A stretch of 13,144 bases of DNA from W1P20-047 sp045118335 (GTDB lineage Bacteria; Actinomycetota; Coriobacteriia; Coriobacteriales; Eggerthellaceae), in assembly GCA_045118335.1 (NCBI GenBank), contig JBGUXY010000050.1:1-13144 (forward strand). The letters are read 5' to 3'. Shown in pieces: positions 5,797 through 13,069 of this stretch (within the stretch, counting starts at the first letter, position 1; every line of letters begins with the position of its first letter). The notes below the pieces were generated by a model. That model saw only the letters and a list, made by a program, of their open reading frames with translations, did not search any database and was not told where the DNA came from. The translations under genes were made by a program, and so were the position numbers.

Positions 5797-7755
5797 CTAT
5801 GCGATGGACGGACCAGATGGATGCAGCTCTTTCGCCAAATAGAGCCCAGCATCGTGAAAGCCCAGGTTTCGATAATAGTTTCGCGTTCCTATGGCGCTGA
5901 TGACGTTGATGGTGTGATATCCGCTTGTCTCTGCAATCTCGCACGCCCGTTGCACGAGGCCCTTACCCAGCCCCGCGTGCTGCGCGTTGGGTTGTGCGTC
6001 ATCTGAAGACGACATCTGCAACCGCTTGTACGGATTGCGTGTTTCGTCTACTCCGTTGTGGCTGCTTTGGGGCTTGTGCCGAATGAGGGACCCGGAGTTG
6101 CCGATACTCGCAACCCGGCCATAGACATGGACTTCGCGTATCATCGCCTGGTGGGCCCCAAGAGGTAACTCGGGGTTTCCGGCTACGATTTGGGGGTCGG
6201 GCAGGGAAAGGCGCAGGAACCCGACGATGCGATCTTGCGGTGTCGTCCACTGCAGGAAAACCTCGTGGGTGGATAACGTGTCGTAGTGCGTTTCCCGCAG
6301 CTCGAGCTCGTCGAGATCCGCTTCGGATGCGTTGAGCTCTCGGTGGCGCATTTCGCGGATGGGACGGCCCGATTTTTCTGCTGCGGATTCCACTAGTTGC
6401 CTCAGGTTCGCCTTCTTGTTGCCTGCAACGATATCACCTGCGGAAATATCGCGAATCATGCGCGAAACTCGGGTGAACTCGCATGTTGTGAGCGTGTCTG
6501 CAACTAAAACGTCCAAAAGCTCGTCTTCGGTGTAGGGTTTCCACGTACCGTCTTCGTAGTGCTTCTGAAGGCCTGTTCCCGCAACGAGCGCGCAGGGGTA
6601 GAGCTTCACCTCGTCGGGCTGGTAGGCGATGTCGGTTGCGAAGCGGGCGTAGTCGGCTTTGTCGCTGCTGGGGCTGGCTCCCAGCAAATTGACCATGAAA
6701 TGCGTGTGCACCTTGAAGCCGAACAGCCGCGCAAGGTCCATGGCATGCTGCACCGTCTGCTCGCCTGTTTGCCTGTTGTTCAAGGCTAGTATCCGCGAAT
6801 CGAGACTCTGGATGCCCATCTGCACTTTCGTGGCCCCCAGCTCGCGGATGAGCCGTAGGTTGCCTGCGTTTATCGCGTCGGGGCGAGTTTCCACCACCAG
6901 CCCGACCACGCGATGCGCAGCCGTCTCGTTTTTGCGATGCGCGAGCTCGAGGTCTTCCATGTGTGCCGTCTGCCAGCTGGAAACCTCGATCCAGGCGGGG
7001 TTGTTGCCGTAGAGGTCGCATACGGCTTCGTTGTACGTGGCCCGATGGTGCTCGATTTCGTTTTGCCAATGGGAACAGCGTCGTTGCAGCTCGTCGGGAT
7101 TGCCCGTGATGCCAAATGCTTCGTTGCCGATCTTCATTCCCGCCTGTTCGTACGAATGGCGTCGGGCAACGGCGTTCGCAAGGCGTGTGTCGTCGTCGTC
7201 GTTCAAGGCGTCGAACAGTTGCCGGACGAACCAGATCTGATATGCGCGGGGATAGTCGCTCCATGTGCCGCCGAGGACGATGAGCTCGATCTTGTCGGTG
7301 ATGTGCCCCATGTCCTTTAGGGCGCGCAGTCGCGAGGCGACCTGCATGTACGGGTCGAAGCAGTTGCGTTCGGCGCGCTGGCAGGCAGGCTCGTCGTGCA
7401 GGTAGCTTTTGGGCATGCGCACGTCGTTGGGGCAGTAGAGGCAGTTGTTCGCACAGGGCCATGGCTTGGTGATGACCGTGATGGTGGCAACGCCCGATGA
7501 AGTGCGTCTGGGTTTCATGCGCAATGTGGCGAGCAGGCGGGCTTCCAAATCGGCATCGACGTTCCAGCCCTTCCACGTAGAGGGATCGTTTGACTTCACG
7601 TCCAGATAGTAGGGGACGAGATGCTTTTTCGCATACTTGCGCACGGGGGCAGCCGCCTGTCGATTCCATCGCGCCAAGATCTGAGCGATTTCGGTATCGG
7701 TGAGGGTTTTGCCCGCCCGCAACTCGTCCAGTATTTCCCCAAGCACGCTTTCCAT
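5797..7755 (-). CDS. elp3: Elp3, tRNA U34 carboxymethyltransferase (radical SAM / GNAT)
   Basis: A 652-residue protein, the usual size for bacterial and archaeal Elp3. It contains an N-terminal tRNA-binding segment, a radical-SAM domain with C101-x3-C105-x2-C108 for the 4Fe-4S cluster, the Elp3 block AH(R)KNE...VGLVVETRPD (about 273-293), and a C-terminal GNAT acetyltransferase domain with acetyl-CoA loop HAGLGKG (593-599) and GTRNYYRNLGF (623-633). By family knowledge it uses SAM and acetyl-CoA to make carboxymethyl-type modifications on wobble uridine; bacterial forms act without the other Elongator subunits. About 40 residues (549-590) are inserted just before the acetyl-CoA loop. ATG 7755 is preferred because a perfect TATAAT overlaps codons between it and in-frame ATGs at 7764 and 7776, and none of the three has a Shine-Dalgarno sequence. 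If transcription starts further upstream, the start could be 7776 (659 residues). Confidence 0.93.
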   Translation of the reverse strand: MESVLGEILDELRAGKTLTDTEIAQILARWNRQAAAPVRKYAKKHLVPYYLDVKSNDPSTWKGWNVDADLEARLLATLRMKPRRTSSGVATITVITKPWPCANNCLYCPNDVRMPKSYLHDEPACQRAERNCFDPYMQVASRLRALKDMGHITDKIELIVLGGTWSDYPRAYQIWFVRQLFDALNDDDDTRLANAVARRHSYEQAGMKIGNEAFGITGNPDELQRRCSHWQNEIEHHRATYNEAVCDLYGNNPAWIEVSSWQTAHMEDLELAHRKNETAAHRVVGLVVETRPDAINAGNLRLIRELGATKVQMGIQSLDSRILALNNRQTGEQTVQHAMDLARLFGFKVHTHFMVNLLGASPSSDKADYARFATDIAYQPDEVKLYPCALVAGTGLQKHYEDGTWKPYTEDELLDVLVADTLTTCEFTRVSRMIRDISAGDIVAGNKKANLRQLVESAAEKSGRPIREMRHRELNASEADLDELELRETHYDTLSTHEVFLQWTTPQDRIVGFLRLSLPDPQIVAGNPELPLGAHQAMIREVHVYGRVASIGNSGSLIRHKPQSSHNGVDETRNPYKRLQMSSSDDAQPNAQHAGLGKGLVQRACEIAETSGYHTINVISAIGTRNYYRNLGFHDAGLYLAKELHPSGPSIA

Positions 7756-7762
7756 GCGCGTC

Positions 7763-7792
7763 ATTATATGGCACATGCTTTGCCGGTTCCAA
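7763..7792 (-). promoter_or_regulatory. elp3 promoter, leaderless start
   Basis: On the minus strand, TTGGAA (7792-7787, 4/6 match to the -35 consensus), an 18-nt spacer and a perfect TATAAT (7768-7763). The -10 box ends 7 nt before ATG 7755, so transcription would begin at or one base before the start codon. No ribosome binding site is present. Confidence 0.6.
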
Positions 7793-7892
7793 GAAAACTG
7801 CTTTCGTCAAATCTGGAGCTTGCGGCAGTTCGGGCAGAAGACACGATGCGGGGGCGAATGCCCTCAGGTCAGTTGTTCGATTCGCGGGTAAC

Positions 7893-7902
7893 GTTGTGCA
7901 AC
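7893..7902. promoter_or_regulatory. GTTGTGCAAC motif, candidate operator between elp3 and the kinase operon
   Basis: A copy of the GTTGYGCAAC motif in the divergent intergenic region (7756-8058), 156 bp upstream of the first gene of the kinase operon. A T6 run follows directly. A TAGAAT hexamer at 7954-7959 could be the operon's -10 box, but the nearest -35-like sequence (TTGGGA, 7928-7933) is 20 nt away, so I do not call that promoter. Confidence 0.4.
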
Positions 7903-8058
7903 TTTTTTACACTGAAATCTGAGATGCTTGGGAGCGAGCAGCGGCGAAAGCCTTAGAATATGGGCGTGGGGCTCCGTGCGGATGCGCGGCAGCATGCCCT
8001 AAGTTGTAAGAGCGCCGAATTGGTTCGTCGGCTTGGATGCGAAGCGAAGGGAAACACC

Positions 8059-9633
8059 ATGGGTCAGGAATGCAATGAATTCGAGATGCATGATCAAGAC
8101 GTTGTCGGGGAAGCAACCTGTGATGCCCCCGAGTGCGAAGACCGAGAGATTGCCGAAATCAAAGCCGATGCCGAGCGCGAGATGGCCGAGATCGAAGAGG
8201 AGCTTGCGCAGATCGACGATCGCCTAGAGTTGGAATACGCCACGTTGGGACGTCGTGCATTCGAGTATGCCCAGACCGACGAGGTGATTGCATCGAAGCT
8301 CGGCGTTGCCCTTGCTGCCGTGACAGCGCAAACCGAGCACCGCAACAAGCTGTCCCGCTCTTTGGAGACGCTGGAGAAGAAGATGGCCGACCGCATCGCC
8401 GACGTGTTGCGTGCCCGCGAGGCCGAGGAAGCGAACAGGCGCTTCGAAGAAGAGCTGGCTCGCAAGGAAGCTGCCGCCCAGGAGGCGATGGAACGTGCCC
8501 GCGCGTTGGAACGCGAAGCCGCCGAGGCTCGCAGGGCGCGCGAGGATGCAAGGCGCGAGGCCGATGCCGCCATGCTTGCCGCATCGCAGACCATGCTCAT
8601 CTCCTTCACCGACGATGACCCCGACTACGCGTCTTCGCTGTTGTCCAGCGTGCTCGACGACAGTGACTTCGAGTCGGAAGTCGCATCGGGACAAGGACAA
8701 GAGCCCGAGATGGCAATTGCCGAGCCTGGCGTTTCTGCCGAAGCCGAGCCAGGGTCAGTGCCGGAGTTGCTGCTCGCCCCCGAGCCGGAGCCGGAGTCGC
8801 TGCTCGCCCCCGAGCCGGAGCCCGAGCCCGAAAGCCTGATGGCTACCGAGCTGGAGCCGGAGTCGCTTTTGGCCCCCGAGCCCGAGCCCGAAGGCGTGCT
8901 AGCTCCCGAGCCGGAACCGCTGCTCGCTTTCGAGCCCGAGTCCGAGCCTGCGGCGCCGATCGAGCAAGATTTCGAGTCGAGCTGGGATGCCGTCATCAAA
9001 CCCGCGGAACCGGTCGACCCCAACGCCACCTTGCTGCTAGATGATTATGCCGAGGCATCAGCGTGGGGTGGAGTCGCCGAAGCTGGACAGCAGGCCATAG
9101 ACCCCAAGGCAACCTTGCTTCTCGATGACGAGGTTCTAGAAACTGCCGAACCTGTGTCGCAGGCTGCTTCCGAACCAGGGTCGGAGCCCCAGAACACGTG
9201 CCCCGTATGCGGTGCCGAGTATGACGAAGGCAACTTCTTCTGCTTGAAGTGCGGTTCGAAGCTTGCACCCGAACCCATGCACGCTGCATCAGAGCCCGAG
9301 CTGGAATCCGAACCCGAACATGCTGCGGTGCATGCCGCAGCCGCTTCATCCGCATGCATTTCATGTGGTCACGAGCTGCAGCCGGGCGACAAGTTCTGCA
9401 TGTTCTGTGGCGCCAAACAGGAATCCGAGCCTGCTGCGGTAATGAACGTCTGCTCCGGATGTGGTTTCGAGCTGCAGCCGGGCGACAAGTTCTGCATGCG
9501 TTGCGGTAAGCCGGCCCAGCAGGTTCCCACCGATGCTGCCCCTGCCGTTCCCATTGCCAAGATCTGCCCGAACTGCGGAGCGGAATACACCGATGCCGAC
9601 AAGTTCTGCATGATGTGCGGATACAAGCTCTAG
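8059..9633 (+). CDS. coiled-coil, Glu-Pro repeat protein with four C-terminal zinc ribbons
   Basis: A 524-residue, apparently cytoplasmic protein with no signal or membrane segment. Residues 25-175 are a long charged helix/coiled coil. Residues 235-297 are repeats of LLAPEPEPE(S/G). Two near-identical blocks, DPNATLLLDD (320-329) and DPKATLLLDD (348-357), follow. The C-terminus has four CxxC...CxxC ribbons: C381/384-395/398, C433/436-447/450, C465/468-479/482 and C503/506-517/520, the last three sharing a DKFCM core. It heads a four-gene operon with a kinase and an FHA protein, so I infer a scaffold or substrate; the Thr in each ATLLLDD block (T324, T352) is a candidate phosphosite. ATG 8059 has AAGGGA at 8047-8052, 6 nt upstream; an earlier ATG at 7960 has no ribosome site. 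Domain layout is clear, role is inferred. Confidence 0.87.
   Translation: MGQECNEFEMHDQDVVGEATCDAPECEDREIAEIKADAEREMAEIEEELAQIDDRLELEYATLGRRAFEYAQTDEVIASKLGVALAAVTAQTEHRNKLSRSLETLEKKMADRIADVLRAREAEEANRRFEEELARKEAAAQEAMERARALEREAAEARRAREDARREADAAMLAASQTMLISFTDDDPDYASSLLSSVLDDSDFESEVASGQGQEPEMAIAEPGVSAEAEPGSVPELLLAPEPEPESLLAPEPEPEPESLMATELEPESLLAPEPEPEGVLAPEPEPLLAFEPESEPAAPIEQDFESSWDAVIKPAEPVDPNATLLLDDYAEASAWGGVAEAGQQAIDPKATLLLDDEVLETAEPVSQAASEPGSEPQNTCPVCGAEYDEGNFFCLKCGSKLAPEPMHAASEPELESEPEHAAVHAAAASSACISCGHELQPGDKFCMFCGAKQESEPAAVMNVCSGCGFELQPGDKFCMRCGKPAQQVPTDAAPAVPIAKICPNCGAEYTDADKFCMMCGYKL
8761..8949 (+). repeat. Glu-Pro coding repeats (LLAPEPEPE-type)
   Basis: Imperfect tandem units of about 27-36 bp, built from GAGCCCGAGCCG-like and CTGCTCGCCCCC-like segments, encode residues 235-297 of the zinc-ribbon protein. 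One unit has diverged to LMATELEPES. The segment is likely an extended, stiff, negatively charged spacer, and repeat number may vary between strains. Confidence 0.8.
9372..9498 (+). repeat. 31-bp identical direct repeats in adjacent zinc-ribbon units
   Basis: The 31 bases at 9372-9402 and at 9468-9498 are identical, with starts 96 bp apart. Both encode ELQPGDKFCM in ribbons two and three. Exact DNA identity points to recent duplication or gene conversion of a 32-codon ribbon unit. Confidence 0.8.
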
Positions 9634-9643
9634 CGAGGCGACG

Positions 9644-10207
9644 ATGGCTCAAGCCGACAAGGGTCCGATGAACGTTTCCGCCATGGTGGCGTTCGGCATG
9701 CTAGCGCTGTTGGTACTGGTGATGCTTGCCGTTTCGGTGTTTCCGCATGCCAGCTACCTGTCGGTGCCAGCGCTTACCGGAAAACCGGTGGCGGTAGATG
9801 TCGAAACCTTTCCCGATACCGCTTTTAGGAATTACGTGGAGTCACGCATCGATCTGAATTCCGATGGGTACCTTTCAAACGACGAGATTGCCGCCGTGAA
9901 GGCCATTGGCCGTTACGACCAGAAGACCTATGCAGTCACCGAGACGGGGTTGGCCAATGCGGGGGTGCGCTCGCTTGAGGGCATGAACGTGTTCTACAAC
10001 CTGGAATCAATCGTGGCTTCAGGGAACGAGATCACCGATTTCGACATGAGCGGCAACAAATCGCTGCGTTATGTCGACTTGCGCGACAACCCTTCGTTCT
10101 CCATCGGCTACACAGAGTCGAATGCTGGTGCCCAGCTGCTCGTGAGCGAGAACTACGATTTCTGGGGTGACACCGGTGGTCTTGACATCGTCGTGGTGGA
10201 AGAGTAG
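9644..10207 (+). CDS. membrane-anchored EF-hand / leucine-rich protein, predicted extracellular
   Basis: A 187-residue protein. One hydrophobic helix (about 11-33) acts as signal anchor, placing residues 34-187 outside the cell. The motif FPDTAFRNYVESRIDLNSDGYLSNDEI (split here as FPDTAFRNYVESR 56-68 and the loop) contains a classic 12-residue EF-hand loop, D70 to E81, with Asp, Asn, Asp, Gly and Glu at positions 1, 3, 5, 6 and 12. This combination is common in internalin-like surface proteins. Residues about 107-150 (LEGMNVFYNLESIVASGN, then SLRYVDLRDNP) are a short leucine-rich stretch. It may bind Ca2+ and a protein partner. It starts 10 nt after the zinc-ribbon gene, with GAGG at 9635-9638, and precedes the kinase, which lacks an external domain, so I infer a sensor or accessory subunit acting in trans. 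Confidence 0.82.
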   Translation: MAQADKGPMNVSAMVAFGMLALLVLVMLAVSVFPHASYLSVPALTGKPVAVDVETFPDTAFRNYVESRIDLNSDGYLSNDEIAAVKAIGRYDQKTYAVTETGLANAGVRSLEGMNVFYNLESIVASGNEITDFDMSGNKSLRYVDLRDNPSFSIGYTESNAGAQLLVSENYDFWGDTGGLDIVVVEE

Positions 10208-10219
10208 GGGGTCTGTGCG

Positions 10220-12028
10220 TTGAACGAAAACATGCAGGACATGCAGATCCTGGAACTCGATTCCTTCGAGGTGCCGCGTCCCATGACGCAATCCGAGCAG
10301 GAGAAGTACCGTCGGCGCTTTCTCACGCTGTTCATTCCAGACGGATCTTCGTCGAAACGCGGCGGTTCGGGCATGGTGGACAAGGTGTACAACGCCGAGG
10401 GCGAAGTCTTTGCCATGAAGCGCATCGCCAAGCCTCCGCGTGGCATCATGAGCGAGGAACGCTACCGGCGCAGCATCGCGGCGCAGGAAACGGCGTTTCG
10501 CAAGGAATTCGAGAATCAGCAGCGCTTGAGCACCTTGAAGGGTTTCCCGGCATTGTACGGTTACGGCGAGGCCGAAGGCGAGCCGCTCATCGTCATGGAG
10601 TGGATCGAGGGCAAGACCGTTGGCAAGTGCAAGGAAATCCGCGCGGCCGATCCTGAAGGCAAACGTGTTCCCCCGCTGATCGTGGCCGAGCTGGGCGCTG
10701 CGCTCTACGGGCTCATTTCCCGTTTCGAGTACCTAGACGACAGCTTTGCCCACCGCGATATTTCGCCGAACAACATCATGCTTCGTTCCGATCGCGTGCC
10801 CATCGAAAAGCAGGTGGCGAAAGACGACTTCGACCTGTGTCTGATCGACTTCGGCTCCGCCACGCTGCTCAGCAGTTTCGATGACCCCACGTTCACCGTG
10901 ATGACGAGCGTTTTGCGCAAGGCCACACCCGAATACGCGCCGCCAGAGATGCTCACCAACGACCTGCCCAATCTCGAGAAGCTCCGCCAGTCGGCGCTAA
11001 TCGACGTGTATGCAATTGGCAGCGTGCTCTACGAGCTCATGTGCGGCGAGGCGCCCTACCGCCTAAGCAAGCTCGCCACCGATCCCGCATCGTATTACCG
11101 CTACAAGCTCGAGCATGTGCCGCCGTTGCCTACTTCCCTGCACGCCGACATGACGTCGGTGAGTGCGCTTTCGAAGCAGCCGAGGCTTTCGTCGGTATTG
11201 GATTTGGCACTCGACCAGGGCAATTTCGACCAGGCGAAGTTCATCGAGGCCGTCAACGTTGTCGATCAGCAGCTGGGCCATATCCTGATGCAGTCCATAG
11301 AGGTGGAACAGTCGCATCGTGCCCAGGCGTGGGCGATGAAAGATATGCTCGAGCGATACGTGAAAAACTACGGCGAGAACATCATGCGTCGCTATAACGG
11401 GCAAAAGCTTTTGCCGTTCCGCGACGTCGACAACATTCCCAAGCGGCCGAAACGCGTCACGCAACTAGGAGGCGTGCCCAACACGCCCGGCCCCGTTACC
11501 ATCCTGCGTCCAGCTGGGCAAGTCCCCGTCCAGGCCAGCGGTCCCATGACGGCAATACCGTTTGGGGGTGCAACGGTGGTTGCGCCGGCTGGTGCGGGAA
11601 GCACCGCCGCGTTAACCCCCGAAGTCACGCCTGGTTCAGAGAGCATCGTGGTGCCAGCGGTCATCACCGGCGTGCTCGCATGCGCCCTGGCGGTTCTCCT
11701 GTCGATGGGGGCAAGCGGTCAACCGGGTACGCTCGACCTGTTTGGAAAGACCTTCACGGGCAACGTGCCGTTTGCAGTTTGCCTGCTTGGATGCCTGCTG
11801 CCCGTGGCGGCGTCGATTCCGTTCTACTGGCTTGGCGACGATGCTGGGAAGAAGATGCTTTTCGGCACGGCCGCCATGGTGGTGGTGGGTGCTTTCGTGT
11901 GGTTCCTCATACACCTAACGAACTGGATATCCCTGGCAGTGGAACCCATGTGGTCTCTCGTGTTGGCCCTGATCATGTGCATATGCGCCGTGGGGGCGTG
12001 GACGATGATCAACATGAAGGAAGGTTAG
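10220..12028 (+). CDS. Hanks-type protein kinase with four C-terminal membrane helices
   Basis: A 602-residue protein. The kinase domain covers about residues 40-350: glycine loop GGSGMVDKV (48-56, third Gly replaced by D54), VAIK-type lysine K67 (FAMK), HRDISPNN (178-185) with catalytic D180 and N184, DFG (210-212), APPE (240-243) and DVYAIG (262-267). All residues needed for phosphotransfer are present, but the usual Lys of HRDLKP is Ser. A helical segment (350-410) and a Pro/Thr/Gly-rich linker (415-472) lead to four predicted membrane helices near 476-496, 515-536, 547-566 and 577-596. There is no PASTA or other large external domain. The start is TTG at 10220 with AGGGGG (10206-10211) 8 nt upstream; ATG codons at 10232 and 10241 lack a ribosome site. 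It lies 12 nt after the EF-hand gene and 3 nt before the FHA gene. Confidence 0.9.
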   Translation: MNENMQDMQILELDSFEVPRPMTQSEQEKYRRRFLTLFIPDGSSSKRGGSGMVDKVYNAEGEVFAMKRIAKPPRGIMSEERYRRSIAAQETAFRKEFENQQRLSTLKGFPALYGYGEAEGEPLIVMEWIEGKTVGKCKEIRAADPEGKRVPPLIVAELGAALYGLISRFEYLDDSFAHRDISPNNIMLRSDRVPIEKQVAKDDFDLCLIDFGSATLLSSFDDPTFTVMTSVLRKATPEYAPPEMLTNDLPNLEKLRQSALIDVYAIGSVLYELMCGEAPYRLSKLATDPASYYRYKLEHVPPLPTSLHADMTSVSALSKQPRLSSVLDLALDQGNFDQAKFIEAVNVVDQQLGHILMQSIEVEQSHRAQAWAMKDMLERYVKNYGENIMRRYNGQKLLPFRDVDNIPKRPKRVTQLGGVPNTPGPVTILRPAGQVPVQASGPMTAIPFGGATVVAPAGAGSTAALTPEVTPGSESIVVPAVITGVLACALAVLLSMGASGQPGTLDLFGKTFTGNVPFAVCLLGCLLPVAASIPFYWLGDDAGKKMLFGTAAMVVVGAFVWFLIHLTNWISLAVEPMWSLVLALIMCICAVGAWTMINMKEG

Positions 12029-12031
12029 ACC

Positions 12032-13003
12032 ATGATGCTGGATAACGAACCGCCTTGTGGCGTACTGTTCGAGACGTTCAAGAACTTCGCTCGGATCAGC
12101 TACCGCGATTTGGCCTCGGTCATCCTGTCCGACAAGCCCATTGCCGGTGGGCGCTCGCCTCGTCAGCGCATCGAGGACAAGTCGTACCTTTCGCGTGTCG
12201 TGGTGCACAGCAAGCCCGGTGACCTGATCCCCACGATGTTCGCCGACTTCCAGGAAAGCGCCCACACGCTCTATTCCATGTTGCGGTCGCCAGCTCGCTC
12301 GAATCGCACGGCCGAGCAGATCCTCAACTGCTTTTCGGGCGAAGCGGCGCAGGCCATGGTGTCGGCGTGCAGGGTCTATGGGCTCGACCACGCCTTGTAC
12401 CTGAACACGGTGAACCGGCTCATGTTGCTCCAAGGAGTTTCCACTCCCGATCGGGCTTTTCTGTTGGTGCTGTTGTTCCTGGAGACGGGATGTTTGCAAG
12501 ACACGAAACAAGCGGCTTCAGATGTGCTCAACCTTTCGGAGCGTACCTTCAATGCGGCGCCGGTGACGCAGACTGCGCAGTCGTACCAGCGGCCAGCCGA
12601 TGCCGAACCGGCGGTAGAAGATGTGCGATTGGCGCTGTTCCGTGTGCAGGGAACACGTCTGAGTGGTAAACCCCATGTGCTTTCCACCGGGCCGAAAGGC
12701 ACCGAAATCGGCTACCTTTCCACGGCTGCCGACTCGATTACCGATGTGGAGGAAACCGTTTCGCGACATCACCTGCTGATATATCGTGGCGACGACGGCC
12801 AGTGGTATGCACGTGGGCTGCAGTCTCGCAACGGCTCCATCCTGGTGAGCGGCAACGACCGAAGCGAAACCGTGATCGAGCCTCCGCGCAGCCGTGCGGA
12901 TGGGTTTGACCGCGAGGATGTTTTGGTAAAACCTGGAGACAAATTGGTATTAGCCCGTGATACAGTGTTCATGGTCATGCAGATAGACCCCGGATCTGTA
13001 TAG
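12032..13003 (+). CDS. FHA-domain protein with an uncharacterised helical N-terminal domain
   Basis: A 323-residue, apparently soluble protein. Residues about 1-185 are a mostly helical region I do not recognise. Residues about 198-318 form an FHA domain: IGYLS (226-230) at the usual GR position, SRHH (244-247), and SRNGSI (265-270) with N267-G268. FHA domains read phosphothreonine. The SRxH and NG signatures are kept, but the phosphate-binding Arg of the GR motif is Tyr228 here, so binding may be weaker or different. It is the last gene of the kinase operon, only 3 nt after the kinase stop, with AAGGAAGG (12017-12024) as ribosome site; a second ATG at 12035 is an equivalent start. The natural partners would be the kinase or the zinc-ribbon scaffold of the same operon. 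Confidence 0.88.
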   Translation: MMLDNEPPCGVLFETFKNFARISYRDLASVILSDKPIAGGRSPRQRIEDKSYLSRVVVHSKPGDLIPTMFADFQESAHTLYSMLRSPARSNRTAEQILNCFSGEAAQAMVSACRVYGLDHALYLNTVNRLMLLQGVSTPDRAFLLVLLFLETGCLQDTKQAASDVLNLSERTFNAAPVTQTAQSYQRPADAEPAVEDVRLALFRVQGTRLSGKPHVLSTGPKGTEIGYLSTAADSITDVEETVSRHHLLIYRGDDGQWYARGLQSRNGSILVSGNDRSETVIEPPRSRADGFDREDVLVKPGDKLVLARDTVFMVMQIDPGSV

Positions 13004-13059
13004 CGACCTCGCTCGCACCACGAACCAACTCCGAACGCACTACTCACGAAACAGGCGAA

Positions 13060-13069
13060 GTTGCGCAAC
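13060..13069. promoter_or_regulatory. GTTGCGCAAC palindrome, candidate operator
   Basis: A perfect 10-bp palindrome in the region after the FHA gene (13004-13144), identical to the copy at 2601. It may control a gene beyond the window. I see no coding sequence and no clear terminator in these last 141 bases. Confidence 0.4.

Noticed and set aside
4935..5852. 305-codon open frame opposite the CDF gene
   Set aside because: It lies antisense to a confidently identified gene, crosses its stop, and its Leu/Arg-rich composition mirrors the Lys/Ala and Asp/Glu codons of the CDF tails.
6434..7810. Long second open frame on the minus strand overlapping elp3
   Set aside because: It is out of frame with the clear Elp3 protein, is rich in Arg/Ala/Gly/Pro as high-GC shadow frames are, and has no recognisable motif.
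7893..7908. GTTGTGCAAC followed by T6 as an intrinsic terminator
   Set aside because: The stem would be only 4 bp with a 2-base loop, and no gene ends just upstream of it on the plus strand.
8761..8949. Tandem repeats considered as a CRISPR or minisatellite array
   Set aside because: The units are in frame, of uneven length and without unique spacers; they encode a Glu-Pro repeat in a real protein.
8094..9029. Antisense open frames of Ser/Ala/Arg or Gly/Ser repeats opposite the zinc-ribbon gene
   Set aside because: They are the complement of the coiled-coil and Glu-Pro coding repeats and have no ribosome sites or domain signatures.
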